Of a stretch of DNA of 64,000 nucleotides, positions 18,201 through 25,055 are shown one piece after another. The stretch covers positions 62,001-126,000 of the forward strand of contig NZ_VTWT01000010.1 of assembly GCF_008727925.1 (NCBI RefSeq), given 5' to 3'. Both the position numbers and the translations under genes were made by a program. Numbering within the stretch: position 1 is the first letter of the stretch; each line of letters begins with the position of its first letter. Source of the stretch: Adhaeribacter soli. Its GTDB lineage: Bacteria; Bacteroidota; Bacteroidia; Cytophagales; Hymenobacteraceae. Under the pieces are notes generated by a model that was not told the DNA's origin, did no database searches, and saw nothing but the letters and a program-made list of their open reading frames with translations.

Positions 18201-18812
18201 TGTATTATCTGATCCTAAACCTACATAGCCTTTGGAATTAATAGTAAAACCTACTGCCGCCCACCGTTCATTGCCTGGAATACTAGCCTTTTGAAGCCAG
18301 GTGTTGGTAGTCGGGTTAAATTCCCAGAAATCATCAAACAAAGTAAAAACCGAACCAGAAGTATTGGAACGGATGCCTGTTCCTACATATCCTAACGAAC
18401 CAATAGAAAACCCAATTGCATTTGCCCTGGCTGTCCCCGGAAAATCGGATTTTTGGGTCCAGGTGTTGCCAACAGGGTCGTATTCCCAGAAGTCTTTTTT
18501 ATATAGACCATTTGCTCCGGAACCTGTTCCTACATAGCCCTTATTGCCTATACTAAAGCCTACTGCCGCACTTCGGGTTCCACCCCCAAAATTGGCCTTC
18601 TGACTCCAGGTATCAGTTGCAGGGTCGTATTCCCAGAAATCATCCCGTTGGTTTCCGGTTCCCAAATAACCTTTCTGCCCAATACTAAAACCAATAGAGG
18701 CAGAACGGGCAGTACCGCCAAATGAAGCTTTGGTGACCCAAGTGTTGGGGGCTTGCGCCTGAGCGGATAAACAATAAATTGCACTTAATATTAAAAGTAA
18801 AAGTTTCCTCAT
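15240..18812 (-). CDS. Giant secreted Kelch-repeat protein with Ig-like domains and T9SS sorting signal
   Basis: The 1190-residue protein has a signal peptide (MRKLLLLILSAIYCLSAQA), then a block of six Kelch-like repeats, a beta-sandwich insert, a second block of six repeats, five Ig-like units and a type IX secretion C-terminal domain. Each Kelch unit reads roughly (N/D)TW.QKA.F.G..R..AVGFSIG.KGYVGTG, then DDFWEYDP, so two six-bladed beta-propellers are likely. The insert (about residues 315-430) starts ILCPGASLNIAFTLNG. The Ig-like units (about 690-1090) each have a Cys pair and a (Y/T)QW.LNG..I.GA strand. The tail contains IGVFPNPSSGIFSVKV and ends in VVLEK. It should be exported by T9SS and anchored on the surface. 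The DUF4907 lipoprotein gene lies 19 bases upstream, forming an operon. Confidence 0.92.
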   Translation of the reverse strand: MRKLLLLILSAIYCLSAQAQAPNTWVTKASFGGTARSASIGFSIGQKGYLGTGNQRDDFWEYDPATDTWSQKANFGGGTRSAAVGFSIGNKGYVGTGSGANGLYKKDFWEYDPVGNTWTQKSDFPGTARANAIGFSIGSLGYVGTGIRSNTSGSVFTLFDDFWEFNPTTNTWLQKASIPGNERWAAVGFTINSKGYVGLGSDNTGFKNDLREYNPATNTWTTKATFGGAARNSAVAFVLGTKAFVGTGLIRSPFNSTYKTADIWQYDPVTNTWIQKPSIPGLERDGAVAFNIGSKGYLGTGTTIFGESSSFFEYTPDFTVATTALNSSILCPGASLNIAFTLNGIPEMPYAGNIFTAQLSDKYGSFATPTVLGTLNGTTAGTIVTTIPANTPNGNAYRIRVVSSTPVASIIIDNGTNMNVGSPGDKDTWTQKASFGGGSRQEAVSFSIGSKGYLGTGEFGFFKDDFWEYDPVTDTWSQKANFAGGLRKGAVGFSIGSKGYVGTGLDNSRNYKNDFWEYNPLTNTWTQKANFIGSARISAVGFSIGTKGYIGTGYANVIGPSNTFYEYNPATDTWLSRANVPGPARERAVGFSIGAKGYIGTGNSNSGARDDFWEYDPITNAWTMKADFAGGPIIEAVGFSIGSKGYLGTGFGSTGEKSFFYEYDPALDTWSQITDIGGDTRSGAVAFSIGAKGYVGIGSNSTQGYARGFWEYTTDKTPEIVVISGSTTICSSGSLVLSISSPVPGATYQWSLNGMPIQGETNPTYTASSAGDYSITVTGACFSATSAATTVAISPVPAVPNITASRPITFCTGDSVVLTANSASSGATFTWFKDGNIIPGANSATFTVKNSGQYSAIATSGSCSSAASASTLITVNPIPVPVISGLKSAYCQSEAAVTLTGTPSGSTFTIDGVASSTLDPGNLSVGTHTIVISNTNGGCTGTATQQILINAAPAAPVLSSAGPITFCSGSSVTLTASSNTPGGMFEWYLNGNLITGANSASYIANSAGAFTTVAKAGGCLSLPSAAINVTVKGVPGSPSISQSGNVLISGSATGNQWYLNGVAIPGATNQNYTVTANGSYTVVVTVNGCSSSPSAPINVTTTGLGESKSALAIGVFPNPSSGIFSVKVKGNQNVARLELYNLAGQLITTEQLSAGEEEKQFNVKNQASGIYLLKVTREDVSKVLRVVLEK

Positions 18813-18831
18813 ATAAAGCTTTACTGATTTG

Positions 18832-19275
18832 TTAATTTAAAACATTGAGTTCTTTTAACTCCTCCATAGTAATTGTTGGCGGCATTTCACCATTCTTTAG
18901 TTTTTTAATCACCAAACCAGCTACTTTCTCCGCTTGGTCTTTCGTCTTAAATCCTTTATTGCCTGCAAGCCCAGGTACGCTGGTTTGCCGGATCAATGGT
19001 CGACCATCTTTAAGAATTTCATACCCGAAGGTTCCTCCTTCCGATGGCATCACCTGGAAGGAGAAAGCTGCAGCCGGAGTAGCTTCCGGAAAAGCAGTTA
19101 CTGTTTTCCCGCTTTCGGCAGAAACGCTGGTCTCGGCTGCAGTTGTCCGAGTGGGTGGAAAAGGTTGCTTATGTAATTGTTCGGTAGCAGATTGTTCAGA
19201 TTGGTTAAATTCTTTTTTCTGCTTGGAGCATGCAGAAAAAAGAATTACCAGCAATACCAGATAAATTATTTTCAT
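18832..19275 (-). CDS. DUF4907-type lipoprotein
   Basis: MKIIYLVLLVILFSACSKQKK is an SPII signal with the lipobox cysteine at 16. After a Thr/Ala-rich linker, the C-terminal part (about residues 70-147: FGYEILKDGRPLIRQTSVPG, GFKTKDQAEKVAGLVIKKL, then NGEMPPTITMEELKELNVL) is a DUF4907 domain as seen in many Bacteroidota. The family is repeatedly found beside Kelch-repeat secreted proteins, and here it is 19 bases upstream of one. A role in folding, anchoring or partnering of the propeller protein is plausible inference; no enzymatic function is known. Confidence 0.8.
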   Translation of the reverse strand: MKIIYLVLLVILFSACSKQKKEFNQSEQSATEQLHKQPFPPTRTTAAETSVSAESGKTVTAFPEATPAAAFSFQVMPSEGGTFGYEILKDGRPLIRQTSVPGLAGNKGFKTKDQAEKVAGLVIKKLKNGEMPPTITMEELKELNVLN

Positions 19276-19687
19276 TGTAATTAGCGACTGCCAAAGCTTA
19301 AAATACAGAACCTTGGCAAAATCTTAGAATTAAAAGGTGGTTCCTCATCACCTTTACCCTGGAAATAATTATTGAGATTTATAATGCAGGAAGGATGAAT
19401 CGATGCAATTTAACAAATAGTAAATTACCCAACAAAGATCCTTTTCTGAATAATAGAACAGCAGACTTAATTTACTGGAATACAAACGGTATAATTTCAG
19501 TGGTTAAATATCATTTGTATAGACTGCTAACCCAAAATAAGCCTGTAAATCGGGATTCTGAAAAATAAAACAATCCTCGAAATTCCGACATCCGCTCAAT
19601 CCGGCCTAAAAAAGAAAACCGCTTCCCGGCAAATCCGGAAGCGGTCCTCAATCAACTACTACACAATGAAAAAACTCTATAATATTT
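19276..19687. other. Non-coding spacer with a leftward terminator at 19608-19645
   Basis: In this 412-base spacer the only clear element is a hairpin, accgcttcccgg (19618-19629) with ccggaagcggt (19635-19645), followed on the minus strand by TTTTCTTTTTT; it terminates the lipoprotein gene ending at 19688. The rest is A/T-rich and presumably holds the promoter of the DUF4907-Kelch operon. No gene is visible. Confidence 0.7.
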
Positions 19688-20122
19688 TTAATCCGCAAAG
19701 GCAAAACTTGTTTCAGTAGCGCCGGCCGGATAGATCGGACCGTCGGCTTCTACAAATTCAACCCGGGAATCATGTCGGAAGGTATATACCTGCGAAGCGG
19801 TGAGAGGCGCGGCGAAGCCTTTGGTGCCTTCCCAGTACGTTTGCTCGAAAGCAATCGGACCGGCAATGCTGTTGGCTAAGGCTTGTACGTCAGCTTCGGA
19901 ATTAAGGGTGTTGTTTGCATCAAAAAAAGTTACAATAAAAACAGAATCAGCGGTTTGCGAAGGATCGTTCTTTTTGATCTGTCCCGGCGCATCGCCTTTT
20001 TTCAAGTCGCTGGCCTGGGCCGCCGGCACTAATCCGTCCATCTCAGATTTTTCACAAGAAACCAGGAAAACCGACATCACTACTACTACCCACACCTGCG
20101 AAATTTGGAAAATCTTCTTCAT
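19688..20122 (-). CDS. Lipoprotein resembling a stand-alone subtilase propeptide (inhibitor I9-like)
   Basis: From the ATG at 20122 the 144-residue product has an SPII signal (MKKIFQISQVWVVVVMSVFL, then VSC with the lipobox cysteine at 23). The mature part contains DSVFIVTFFDANNTLNSEAD, VQALANSIAGPIAFEQTYWEG, TKGFAAPLTASQVYTFRHDSRVEFVEADGPIYPA. The pattern 'YIV.F ... V..... F....KGFAA.L...... L...P.V..VE.D' is that of peptidase inhibitor I9/subtilisin propeptides, but no protease domain follows. It would therefore be a lipid-anchored inhibitor or chaperone of a subtilase. A longer frame to 20206 adds 28 residues without features. It is monocistronic with a terminator. Confidence 0.7.
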   Translation of the reverse strand: MKKIFQISQVWVVVVMSVFLVSCEKSEMDGLVPAAQASDLKKGDAPGQIKKNDPSQTADSVFIVTFFDANNTLNSEADVQALANSIAGPIAFEQTYWEGTKGFAAPLTASQVYTFRHDSRVEFVEADGPIYPAGATETSFAFAD

Positions 20123-20333
20123 AAAAATTATTTTATAGTACCCGGAAATTGTATTCAGTTTCAAATTATAGTCCTTTAACGCCCTTATCCTGCTTGCGTT
20201 TATCACTTTTCAAGGAAGGCTATAGTACTTAAAATTTAACAGCACTACTACCTGATTTCTGGTTCTTTCCGGCTTACAGACATAAATTGGCAGGTTTTCC
20301 GGCCGAAAACTGTTTTATTAACCTTCGGGAGCG

Positions 20334-20341
20334 TATTTTTG
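20334..20341 (+). promoter_or_regulatory. -7 promoter element of queA
   Basis: TATTTTTG matches TAnnTTTG 23 bases before the proposed queA start at 20365. It lies inside the longer reading frame that begins at 20287, which argues against that earlier start. Confidence 0.6.
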
Positions 20342-20364
20342 ACCCTTGCAGAAATGAAAAGCGC

Positions 20365-21588
20365 ATGCTCCACCCGAAGAACCTGAAGATTGCCGATTAC
20401 CAGTACGCCCTGCCCGACGAACGCATTGCCAAATTCCCGCTCGGGCAGCGCGACGCCTCCAAATTGCTGTATTACAAGGAAGGAAAAATTGCCGATCATG
20501 GCTTTCAGGAAATTCCGGAGCTCTTGCCACCTGATACTTTACTGCTCTTCAACGACACCAAAGTGGTACAGGCTCGTTTGTTCTTTACCCGAAGCACCGG
20601 CAGCATTATTGAAGTGTTTTGCCTGGAACCGATAGCACCCACTTCCGAAATTCAGCAAGCCATGCAACAAACCGGCACCTGCATCTGGCGCTGCATGGTA
20701 GGAAATGCCAAGAAATGGAAAGAACCGGAACTGGTGTTGGAATTTAGTTTTCAGGATAAAAACGGTAAGCTGAAGGCCGAAAAAGTAAGCCAGGAAGAAG
20801 GCAGTTATCTGATTAGATTTTCGTGGGAACCCGCGGAGCTGACCTTTGCCGAAGTACTGGCCGGCGCCGGAAACCTGCCGCTTCCCCCCTATTTCAAACG
20901 CGACGCCACGCTGGCCGACCAAACCCGCTACCAGACCGTTTACGCACGGCAGGAAGGCGCGGTGGCTGCTCCAACCGCCGGTTTACACTTCACGCCTCAG
21001 GTACTGGAAAAACTTCAGGCAAAAGGCATTAAAACGGCTTATTTAACGCTGCACGTGGGGGCCGGAACGTTTAAACCGGTGAAGGCGGAAAAAATGGAAG
21101 ATCATGCCATGCACGCCGAACAGATCATTATTTCCCGGGAACTGGTGCAGCAAATTCTGGAACATTTCCCGAAACCAATCATCCCGGTAGGCACTACTTC
21201 CATGCGAAGTCTGGAAAGTTTGTACTGGCTGGGCCTGCTGCTGCTCCGCAACCCGGAACTGAAAGCAGAATCGTTGGAAGTGCCGCAATGGCTGCCGTAT
21301 GAAGAAGATTTGAACGTTGCCGTTCCCGAAGCGCTTCAAGCCGTACTGGACTTTTTACGCCAAAACAATACCGATTTTCTGGCCGCTTCCACCCAAATAA
21401 TTATTGCCCCCGGCTACGATTTTAAAATTTGTGCCGGATTGGTTACCAATTTCCACCAGCCGGGCAGCACCCTTTTATTATTGGTTTCAGCTTTGGTTGG
21501 CAACGAATGGAAACGCATCTACGAGCACGCCCTGCACAACAACTACCGCTTCCTAAGCTACGGCGACAGCTCCTTATTAATGGCTTAA
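20365..21588 (+). CDS. queA: S-adenosylmethionine:tRNA ribosyltransferase-isomerase
   Basis: QueA transfers and isomerises the ribosyl moiety of SAM onto preQ1-modified tRNA to make epoxyqueuosine. The 407-residue protein begins MLHPKNLKIADYQYALPDERIA and has LLLFNDTKVVQARL, QTVYARQEGAVAAPTAGLHFT, LTLHVGAGTFKPVKAE, MHAEQIIIS, VGTTSMRSLES and a C-terminal NFHQPGSTLLLLVSA and YRFLSYGDSSLL, all QueA hallmarks. There is an insertion-rich region at about residues 85-160 as in Bacteroidota QueA. The start at 20365 fits the family N-terminus and the promoter at 20334. It stands alone. Confidence 0.95.
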   Translation: MLHPKNLKIADYQYALPDERIAKFPLGQRDASKLLYYKEGKIADHGFQEIPELLPPDTLLLFNDTKVVQARLFFTRSTGSIIEVFCLEPIAPTSEIQQAMQQTGTCIWRCMVGNAKKWKEPELVLEFSFQDKNGKLKAEKVSQEEGSYLIRFSWEPAELTFAEVLAGAGNLPLPPYFKRDATLADQTRYQTVYARQEGAVAAPTAGLHFTPQVLEKLQAKGIKTAYLTLHVGAGTFKPVKAEKMEDHAMHAEQIIISRELVQQILEHFPKPIIPVGTTSMRSLESLYWLGLLLLRNPELKAESLEVPQWLPYEEDLNVAVPEALQAVLDFLRQNNTDFLAASTQIIIAPGYDFKICAGLVTNFHQPGSTLLLLVSALVGNEWKRIYEHALHNNYRFLSYGDSSLLMA

Positions 21589-21645
21589 TTGTTAAATTGC
21601 TGATTGTTAAATTGCTGATTGTTAATTGATGATTGTTAATTGATG
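21589..21645. repeat. Short imperfect tandem repeats of 'ttgttaa(a)ttg'
   Basis: Directly after queA the sequence repeats attgttaaattgctg twice and ttgttaattgatga twice. A related A/T-rich run of attcatt/ctaatcact units stands at 21846-21898 immediately before the Rieske gene, and its near reverse complement (attaatgattaat units) at 22849-22890. These are simple low-complexity repeats. Confidence 0.6.
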
Positions 21646-21654
21646 AATTACGTT

Positions 21655-21831
21655 GTGCGTAGAATTAGAGAAGCGTTCTACGCACGTTCGGTTTACCAGT
21701 CTCTGACTGACGTAAACTTTTTCAGTTGATTCAGAAGCCTGAATTTCAGGTAAATCTGATTTATGGGAAACGCCAATCTGGAGATTGGCTATCTGTTGAT
21801 GCTTAGAGCGCTCCGCTAACTCTACGCATAA
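21655..21831. repeat. Hairpin-rich element with inverted ends
   Basis: Stems are gtgcgtagaa/ttctacgcac (21655-21685), gttta..cagtc/gactg..taaac (21691-21717), cctga/tcagg near 21739 and gccaatc/gattggc with loop tgga (21772-21789). The left end tgcgtagaattagagaagcg recurs inverted near 21805-21831 (gagcgctccgctaactctac, gca), giving the element terminal inverted repeats of about 20 bases. The hairpins are of the same size class as those at 5748-6016 and 47397-47519. The 312-base spacer holds no gene. Confidence 0.6.
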
Positions 21832-21900
21832 CTTTATCAGAAACAATCATTATTCATTATTCATTAACTACTAATCACTATTCACTAATCACTAAATAAA

Positions 21901-22233
21901 ATGGAGTGGATCAAGATATTTGAATCGGAAGAGGAGGCTAAGAATGCGGTGCCGGTTACCAAAGCGAAACAGCTGATCCTGAACGGACAGAAGATCTGCC
22001 TGGCGCATACCCAGCAGGGCTTCTTTGCCATTGCCGATACTTGCCCGCATTTAGGCGAAAGTTTAAGCAAAGGCACCACCAATTACCTGAACGAAATAGT
22101 TTGTCCCTGGCATAGTTACCGCTACCATTTAATTTCCGGCGCCGAATGCAAACACCGTTCCCGCGATGCCCAGACCTTTAAAGTAGAAAACCGGGAAGAC
22201 GGCCTTTATATTGGGGTGCCGGAAAAAAATTAA
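21901..22233 (+). CDS. Small Rieske [2Fe-2S] ferredoxin-like protein
   Basis: The 110-residue protein is a single Rieske domain: cluster ligands Cys48 and His50 (DTCPHLGESLSKG) and Cys68 and His71 (VCPWHSYRYHL). The spacing is that of soluble Rieske ferredoxins and NirD-like subunits, which donate electrons or form the small subunit of oxygenases and nitrite reductases. No reductase or oxygenase is adjacent, so the partner is unknown. There is no signal peptide, so it acts in the cytoplasm. It is followed after 123 bases by a hypothetical gene. Confidence 0.9.
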   Translation: MEWIKIFESEEEAKNAVPVTKAKQLILNGQKICLAHTQQGFFAIADTCPHLGESLSKGTTNYLNEIVCPWHSYRYHLISGAECKHRSRDAQTFKVENREDGLYIGVPEKN

Positions 22234-22356
22234 GAGATGCGGCCGAATCAAATTCCGCGTTCAGCGTTATTTTAATTGCTACTTTCGTAAAATAAACTCA
22301 ACCGGAGAGCCATCCATTTTCAAATCTCCCCATTTTCAAATCTTCAAATTAAAGAA

Positions 22357-22848
22357 ATGTCAGCTGCCAGCTTCGAATACTTACTGGAAAATGCTTTTGG
22401 TCCGGACGATGCGGTTACCAAAAAGATCCTGAATAAGAATCTGTACGAAAATTTTATTGCCGCCGAAGACAAACACCGTCAACGCAATTCTCAGGAGTTC
22501 GACGAAGACCTGGCCTTTGCTTTCGAGCGTTTGCGTTTAGGCATCGGCGTGGCTTTGATCCAGGTATTTGTCCGCTTATCTGAAAATCCTGATAGCAAAC
22601 AGGTGGTAGAATTGTTACTGCATGCGCTGGAAGCAAAATCGATCGAGGAAATTGACAAGATCATGCACGAAGGCGTTTCCGCTTTCGATAATTTATATGC
22701 CGACGTGTTTGTAAACAAGGACCGCGAAGATATGCTGGCCCTGTTCGAAAGAACCCTGGAAGCTGAAAATAAACCCCAACTCAACGCCGTACTCCGCGAA
22801 GGTTTAGCCCTCCTCGATCACATTGACTGGGATCATCTTAGTGAGTAG
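22357..22848 (+). CDS. Conserved-looking hypothetical protein, 163 aa, all-helical
   Basis: The product (MSAASFEYLLENAFGPDDAV...) has no signal peptide or membrane segment and is predicted to be almost entirely helical, rich in Glu, Asp and Leu, with a hydrophobic helix at about residues 68-84 (LRLGIGVALIQVFVRLS). Several amphipathic repeats of the form 'LLLHALEA', 'MLALFERTLEA', 'LNAVLREGLALLD' suggest a helical-repeat fold. I do not recognise a family. The upstream 22316-22350 carries the dispersed 'ttcaaatc' run also found near 41560 and 59410-59550. It may be co-transcribed with the Rieske gene. Confidence 0.7.
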   Translation: MSAASFEYLLENAFGPDDAVTKKILNKNLYENFIAAEDKHRQRNSQEFDEDLAFAFERLRLGIGVALIQVFVRLSENPDSKQVVELLLHALEAKSIEEIDKIMHEGVSAFDNLYADVFVNKDREDMLALFERTLEAENKPQLNAVLREGLALLDHIDWDHLSE

Positions 22849-22909
22849 TGATTAATGGTTAATGATTAATGATTAATAATTAATAATCAGAGGTTAACTC
22901 AAAGAAGAC

Positions 22910-22952
22910 TGTCATCCTGAGCTTCAGTGAAGGACCTCGTCGGCTTTTAGCT
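22910..22952 (+). repeat. Dispersed GTCATCCTGA repeat, copy 3, in the 22849-23183 spacer
   Basis: The sequence tgtcatcctgagcttcagtg followed by aaggacctcgtcggcttttag matches the copies at 5613 and 8362. Before it are simple attaat repeats (22849-22890); after it the spacer is A/T-rich up to a terminator. No gene is visible. Confidence 0.8.
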
Positions 22953-23121
22953 ATCCTGTTTATTCTGGCTTCCAAGGAACTAACTTAATTTTCCTCATTC
23001 AAGGGAACACCAATTTTAAAATAGCTTTCTAAAAAACAGTATTCAGCCCTCTTACTTTATAAACCTGAAAGCATATCTTTTTTCAAGAGTTTAATTTTGA
23101 AAGCCTTCCTGAATTATGAAT

Positions 23122-23159
23122 AAAAAAGCAGCCTGGAATAAATTTCAGGCTGCTTTTTT
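23122..23159. terminator. Bidirectional terminator between the 22357 gene and the HxlR gene
   Basis: A 14-bp stem, aaaaaagcagcctg with caggctgctttttt, encloses a 10-base loop. It lies 25 bases beyond the stop of the leftward regulator gene. Confidence 0.85.
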
Positions 23160-23183
23160 ATTGTCTTTCTATTGCGGTATTTT

Positions 23184-23501
23184 TTATTCCGCAGAAAAGC
23201 TCTCGAGCTGTTTAAAAACGGGCACCAGTGAAAGGCCTTTTTCTGTGAGATGATACTCGATGTGCAGTGGCTTTTCGGTAATGATCGTTTTTTGGAGCAA
23301 GCCTGCTTCTTCCAGTTCTTTTAAAGCCACCGCTACCGACTGCTTATTAGAGCCGGGCAATTGCCGGAGCAGGCTGTTGAACCGCACCGGACCTTCCAGG
23401 GCCAACCGGTAGATCTCGGGTTTCCATTTTCCGGCCAGTAATTTCAGCAGACTCGTGGCCGGGCAACTCGCGTCTTCCGGAAATTCATTCATAGTGGTCA
23501 T
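23184..23501 (-). CDS. HxlR-family winged-helix transcriptional regulator
   Basis: HxlR proteins are dimeric winged-helix regulators, several of which sense thiol stress through a conserved N-terminal cysteine. The 105-residue product has that cysteine (residue 13 in PEDASCPATSLL), LLAGKWKPEIYRLALEGPVRFNSLLRQLPG, SVALKELEEAGLLQK and IEYHLTEKGLSLVPVF. The frame extends to a TTG at 23522, but the ATG at 23501 is preferred. It diverges from a CxxC thiol oxidoreductase gene with a 106-base shared promoter region, so it is the likely regulator of that gene. Confidence 0.9.
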   Translation of the reverse strand: MTTMNEFPEDASCPATSLLKLLAGKWKPEIYRLALEGPVRFNSLLRQLPGSNKQSVAVALKELEEAGLLQKTIITEKPLHIEYHLTEKGLSLVPVFKQLESFSAE

Positions 23502-23607
23502 GTTTTTCTGACTAATTGACAAGGCTTTTTATTTCCCCGACCTTTGTATTGTCTTAAACGCAAGCGGTAAAAAGACGCAAACCCAAATCTACAATCAAAA
23601 GCAAGAT

Positions 23608-24603
23608 ATGAAAAAACTGCTTGTACTTATTTGTTTCAACCTTTTAACTCTTAGTTGTATGAACGCAAAAACTGCTAAAACCGACATAAATACTGCTTCT
23701 AATCCGCTTTTATGCGATCCGTCTGCCGGCAGCTGTGAAATTCCGGGCCTGGCAACCACCGGAAACGTTATTGCTGAAGCCGTAAAAACCGAGAAACCGG
23801 TTCGCCTGGTGTATTTCACCGACCCGATCTGTTCGTCGTGCTGGGGCATTGAGCCGCAATTACGCAAACTGAAACTGGAATACGGCGATGATCTGGAAAT
23901 TGAATACCGTATGGGCGGCCTGTTGAAAAGCTGGGATTCGTATGGCGGCCGTGATGTGTCCGGACCTGAAACCGTGGCCCCGCACTGGGACGAAGCCAGC
24001 GCCTATTACGAAATGCCCATAGACGGCGACGTGTGGCTCGAAGACCCGCTGCCGTCCTCTTATCCGCCATCCATTGCCTTTAAAGCCGCTCAATTGCAGG
24101 ACAAAGAAAAGGCCGTTAATTACATGCGCCGCTTGCGGGAAATGCTGTTCCTGGAGAAAAAGAACATCACCAAATGGGAACATCTGGAAAAAGCAGCAGC
24201 TCAGGTTGGCCTCGACCCGATCCAGCTTTTAAGCGACTACGGCAGCAAAGCCAAGCAGCTTTTTGAAGATGATCTGGCTTTGGCCCGTCAGCTTGGCGTG
24301 CGCGGTTTTCCGACCATCTTTTTCTACGACGAGCAAAATAACCAGACTTTGGTTTATGGCTCCAAACCTTACGAAAGCTACGAAACCGTGGTGCAGAAAA
24401 TAGTACCTAAAAGCGTAAAAAAACCGATCGATGCCACTGGCGATAACCTGTTCCGGATCTACCCAACGCTTACGCTGAAAGAATTTGCCGTACTGGGTAA
24501 TGTCTCAAAAGCAGTAGCCGAATCCAGGTTAAAGGAATTGCAAAGCGCTGGTAAGGTTGAAAGATTCGAAAGTAAAAACGGCCCGATCTGGAAACGGAAA
24601 TAA
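23608..24603 (+). CDS. Lipoprotein DsbA/SpxH-like thiol oxidoreductase with winged-helix-like C-terminus
   Basis: MKKLLVLICFNLLTLSC is an SPII-like signal with the lipobox cysteine at 17, placing the product in the envelope. The core (about residues 64-270) is a DsbA-like thioredoxin fold with active site TDPICSSCWG (Cys75, Cys78), ARQLGVRGFPTIFF carrying the cis-proline, and a helical insertion. This arrangement (TDPxCxxCW) is that of YjbH/SpxH and FrnE-type proteins. An extra pair, Cys36 and Cys43 (LCDPSAGSCEIPG), precedes it. The last 45 residues (LTLKEFAVLGNVSKAVAESRLKELQSAGKVERFE) look like a small winged helix. It is divergent from an HxlR gene and followed by a terminator. Confidence 0.8.
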   Translation: MKKLLVLICFNLLTLSCMNAKTAKTDINTASNPLLCDPSAGSCEIPGLATTGNVIAEAVKTEKPVRLVYFTDPICSSCWGIEPQLRKLKLEYGDDLEIEYRMGGLLKSWDSYGGRDVSGPETVAPHWDEASAYYEMPIDGDVWLEDPLPSSYPPSIAFKAAQLQDKEKAVNYMRRLREMLFLEKKNITKWEHLEKAAAQVGLDPIQLLSDYGSKAKQLFEDDLALARQLGVRGFPTIFFYDEQNNQTLVYGSKPYESYETVVQKIVPKSVKKPIDATGDNLFRIYPTLTLKEFAVLGNVSKAVAESRLKELQSAGKVERFESKNGPIWKRK

Positions 24604-24650
24604 GCCGGAACCTGCCAGGGAACTTAACCTTTCAGGTTTAAATAAAAGCA

Positions 24651-24694
24651 AAGAACCCGCCCGGAATATTTTATTCCGGACGGGTTCTTTCTTT
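24651..24694 (+). terminator. Terminator after the thiol oxidoreductase gene
   Basis: aagaacccgcccggaat pairs with attccggacgggttctt around a short loop, with a T-rich tail (tctttatg). Confidence 0.85.
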
Positions 24695-24726
24695 ATGATA
24701 TTTAAGCATTCCATCCCGCAAGTTTA

Positions 24727-24984
24727 GCGAAGCGTAACTTGTGCCCCCCCTATTGGTCAGTTTGTAACTGACCTTGCCTGCAAGGCAAACATCCCGCCTG
24801 CTATGGGCTACTGAAATGGATATCAACAACTTCCGCCTTCACAAACTGGCTAACAGAAGAAAGTCACACGTTACGGCATCGCCTAAACTTGCAATTGGCC
24901 TTTTAATTCAGAGCTCCAATAAGCTTTATTTGTCAGGTAAAAGCAGACTGATGGATGGTTGTTGGTGAAAACACGCAACAACGG
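24727..24984. repeat. Hairpin-rich non-coding element in the 24604-25055 spacer
   Basis: The element contains a run of seven C (24743-24749), the stems ggtcagtt/aactgacc with loop tgt (24754-24772) and ttgcct/aggcaa with loop gca (24773-24787), and, near its right end, tggttgttggtgaaaacac (24956-24974), which then closes a stem with gcaacaac. That last motif also stands in the hairpin array at 5811-5829. Its left end ttagcgaagcgtaac resembles the ends of the 21655-21831 element. No gene is visible in the spacer. Confidence 0.6.
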
Positions 24985-25055
24985 CGAAGGGTAGTACCCG
25001 ACACTTAATGGGTTATAGAGTATAAGTAAAGCAACGCTACCTAATAAACAACAAC

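Noticed and set aside
20287-20364. 26-residue N-terminal extension of QueA
   Set aside because: The likely -7 element lies inside it and the family starts at MLHPKNLKI.
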